A stretch of 64,000 nucleotides of DNA. Source: Pictodentalium vernedei. Its lineage: Eukaryota; Mollusca; Scaphopoda; Dentaliida; Dentaliidae. Below the pieces are notes generated by a model. The model was not told the origin of the DNA. It did not search any database and saw nothing but the letters and a program-made list of their open reading frames with translations. Where the stretch lies: the NCBI GenBank assembly GCA_031216915.1, contig CM062292.1, forward strand, positions 69,738,790-69,802,789, written 5' to 3'. Shown piece by piece: positions 62,573 to 64,000 of the stretch (within the stretch, counting starts at the first letter, position 1; every line of letters begins with the position of its first letter). The translations under genes were made by a program, and so were the position numbers.

Positions 62573-62935
62573 TAGGATTTAATGACACATTAACAGCCAA
62601 GGTCATATCGCGTCGGTGACAGTTTTACGGGTGGAGGAAGCCGGAGTACCCGGAAAGAACCACCGAGCAACGACAAGCAGCCGCCAGCTCCCCAACATCG
62701 TAACTCCGCAATGCATCACAGGCAGGGTTATATTGGTTAAAGACATGCGCACAATCGACGTACAGTACGCCTTAGTACACGGCGTCATCGCGCCCCAAGT
62801 GGACAATCGGAGTGAAGTTCATTACCCAAGGACACAACGCGGGAGTCCGAATCGATCGCTCAGACGGTCACCCATCCAAGAACTAACCGGTCTCGACGTT
62901 GCTTAACTTCGGTGATCTGACGAGAACCCGAGTTT
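62571..62935 (-). repeat. SINE with 5S rRNA-like head
   Basis: Body as in the tRNA-derived SINEs (minus strand: GCGTTGTGTCCTTGGG, TACTCCGGCTTCCTCCACCC, CGTAAAACTGTCACCG). The head (62866-62930, minus strand) is instead 5S rRNA-like: CTCGTCAGATCACCGAAGTT, AAGCAACGTCGAGACCGG, TTAGTTCTTGGATGGGTGAC. These correspond to the 5S internal promoter (A box, intermediate element, C box). 5S-headed SINEs (SINE3) are known in animals. The head is 5' truncated. Confidence 0.85.
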
Positions 62936-62939
62936 TTAG

Positions 62940-63922
62940 TTAACCCCACTTCCTAAAACGACTAGAAGAAGACACTTGTAAAAATGTTTCTCCGGAAACT
63001 GAATATTTTCATTTATTGTCTAGAAAATATCGCTTCTGACTACTCATTGGAAAGAGCTCGTCACAGTGCTTCATTTCTGTCAAGGCAATCAGTAGGCTCC
63101 AGGCGCGTAGCAAAGAGAGGCGCGACGGTTGGGAAGTTGCGAACGCACCTCCCCACAATATTGAAGTGCCACTCTAGGGACAATCTCATGTTTTTGATTT
63201 GAAAAAAAATGAAAAAAATGGGGACCCTCACTTTTCTCCCCCCACTGCATGTGTAACATACGTGTGTCCCGGGGGAGATAGCAGGGAGAGATAGATGTAT
63301 CCCACCCCCACCCACGTGGCGTTATACATTTATAACGTTATTATGACGTCATGCATATCGTATCAGTTTCTTGCTATCGACTAATTCATACTGAAGTCAT
63401 CGGAATGCCGAGTGATCAACATTTGATGCTGTAAAACTCTTTAAACCCCAAGATGCCACCGTTCCTAACAGATTTAGTGGTATATACCTCTGTTATATCC
63501 ATAACTTTTGCATGCTCTTTCCGATGGTGTCATTAGTTTTTCAAAACAACGAATACCAAATGAGTTGATTATATCAGCATGTGACCGCCGATTACCTCTG
63601 GCTAACGTAACCGCTGTATGGTGGGGGGAGAAAAATAATCCCTGATGGGTACGGGTGTGGGATGGAATAATCTCACCCGAGAGCAAGATATTTGGGCCAG
63701 ACGCGAGGCTTGTGTCTGGCCCAAATATCTTGCCCTCGGGTGAGATTTTTCCATCCCACACCCGTACCCATCAGGGCTTATAATAATCCCGATGCTTCGT
63801 CCTCTCTATGGCTTAACCACAGAGAGTACGATATATCGGGGTAAGTTGTTTTAAAACTTAAATGTTCGCGTTCGCATGTAGTTTCTATGAAACGCCTAAG
63901 CTTCTGGGATGCTTTTGTTGTT
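62940..63922 (+). repeat. Tandem segmental duplication, unit 2
   Basis: Second copy of 61567-62526, with scattered substitutions and a few indels (for example GCTAACGTAACC gained before GCTGTATGGTG, and a longer foldback loop). It ends in (TTTA)n at the window edge, so a further SINE and perhaps unit 3 probably follow outside. Confidence 0.9.
63634..63780. mobile_element. Foldback MITE, GATGGGTA family, near-perfect arms
   Basis: CCTGATGGGTACGGGTGTGG and GCAAGATATTTGGGCCAGAC face GTCTGGCCCAAATATCTTGC and CCACACCCGTACCCATCAGG, with a short GCGAGGCTT loop. Confidence 0.9.
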
Positions 63923-63925
63923 GAT

Positions 63926-64000
<75 letters not shown>
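63923..64000. repeat. (TTTA)n microsatellite, cut by window end
   Basis: About 19 TTTA units; equivalent of 62527-62572 and probably the tail of another minus-strand SINE. Confidence 0.9.

Noticed and set aside
62866-62930. A functional 5S rRNA gene
   Set aside because: Only the internal-promoter part is similar, the 5' part is missing, and it is fused to a SINE body.

Overview
The window looks like intronic and flanking DNA of a repeat-rich marine invertebrate (metazoan) nuclear genome. Evidence: AG/GT-bounded exons with compatible phases, introns of 1 to 21 kb, tRNA- and 5S-derived SINEs, a DIRS retrotransposon, Tc1/mariner, piggyBac-, pogo- and hAT-type MITEs, tandem-repeat-bearing Helitron-like elements and one 100-bp assembly gap. 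There is no bacterial-style coding. The repeat mix resembles hemichordates, amphioxus, echinoderms or molluscs; I cannot name the species.

Host gene: four plus-strand exons (722-807, 21869-21996, 29028-29177, 30337-30419) join in phase and encode part of a tetratricopeptide-repeat protein that I read as TTC23/TTC23L-like. I found no exon after 30419. Nearly everything else is transposon-derived or unrecognised.

Layout. 1-4.8 kb: MITEs and palindromes. 4861-12558: a nearly complete DIRS retrotransposon (inverted terminal repeats, internal complementary region, gag, RT/RNase H, tyrosine recombinase) with at least two frameshifts. 12.6-15.9 kb: nested MITEs. 15884-20549: a Helitron/Helentron-like element made mostly of a 142-bp satellite with nested higher-order periods (about 566 and 1131 bp). 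20.5-31.7 kb: exons 2-4 of the observed set among nested MITEs and tandem-repeat elements. 31.7-46 kb: more of the same, including a Helentron-like element inserted into a MITE and a hAT-type MITE carrying a piggyBac-type MITE. 46268-47699: a broken Tc1/mariner. 48-55.4 kb: SINEs and a repeat family that supplies an empty insertion site. 55.9-57.0 kb: a 75-bp (25-codon) minisatellite open on both strands. 57567-57666: Ns. 58-64 kb: MITEs, a SINE with a 5S rRNA-like head, and a roughly 1.4-kb tandem duplication running off the end.

Most information here is in nesting order: interrupted copies can be paired with intact paralogues in the same window, which gives insertion sites, target preferences and relative ages. 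All family names rest on terminal sequences, target duplications and motifs read by eye; no database search was possible.
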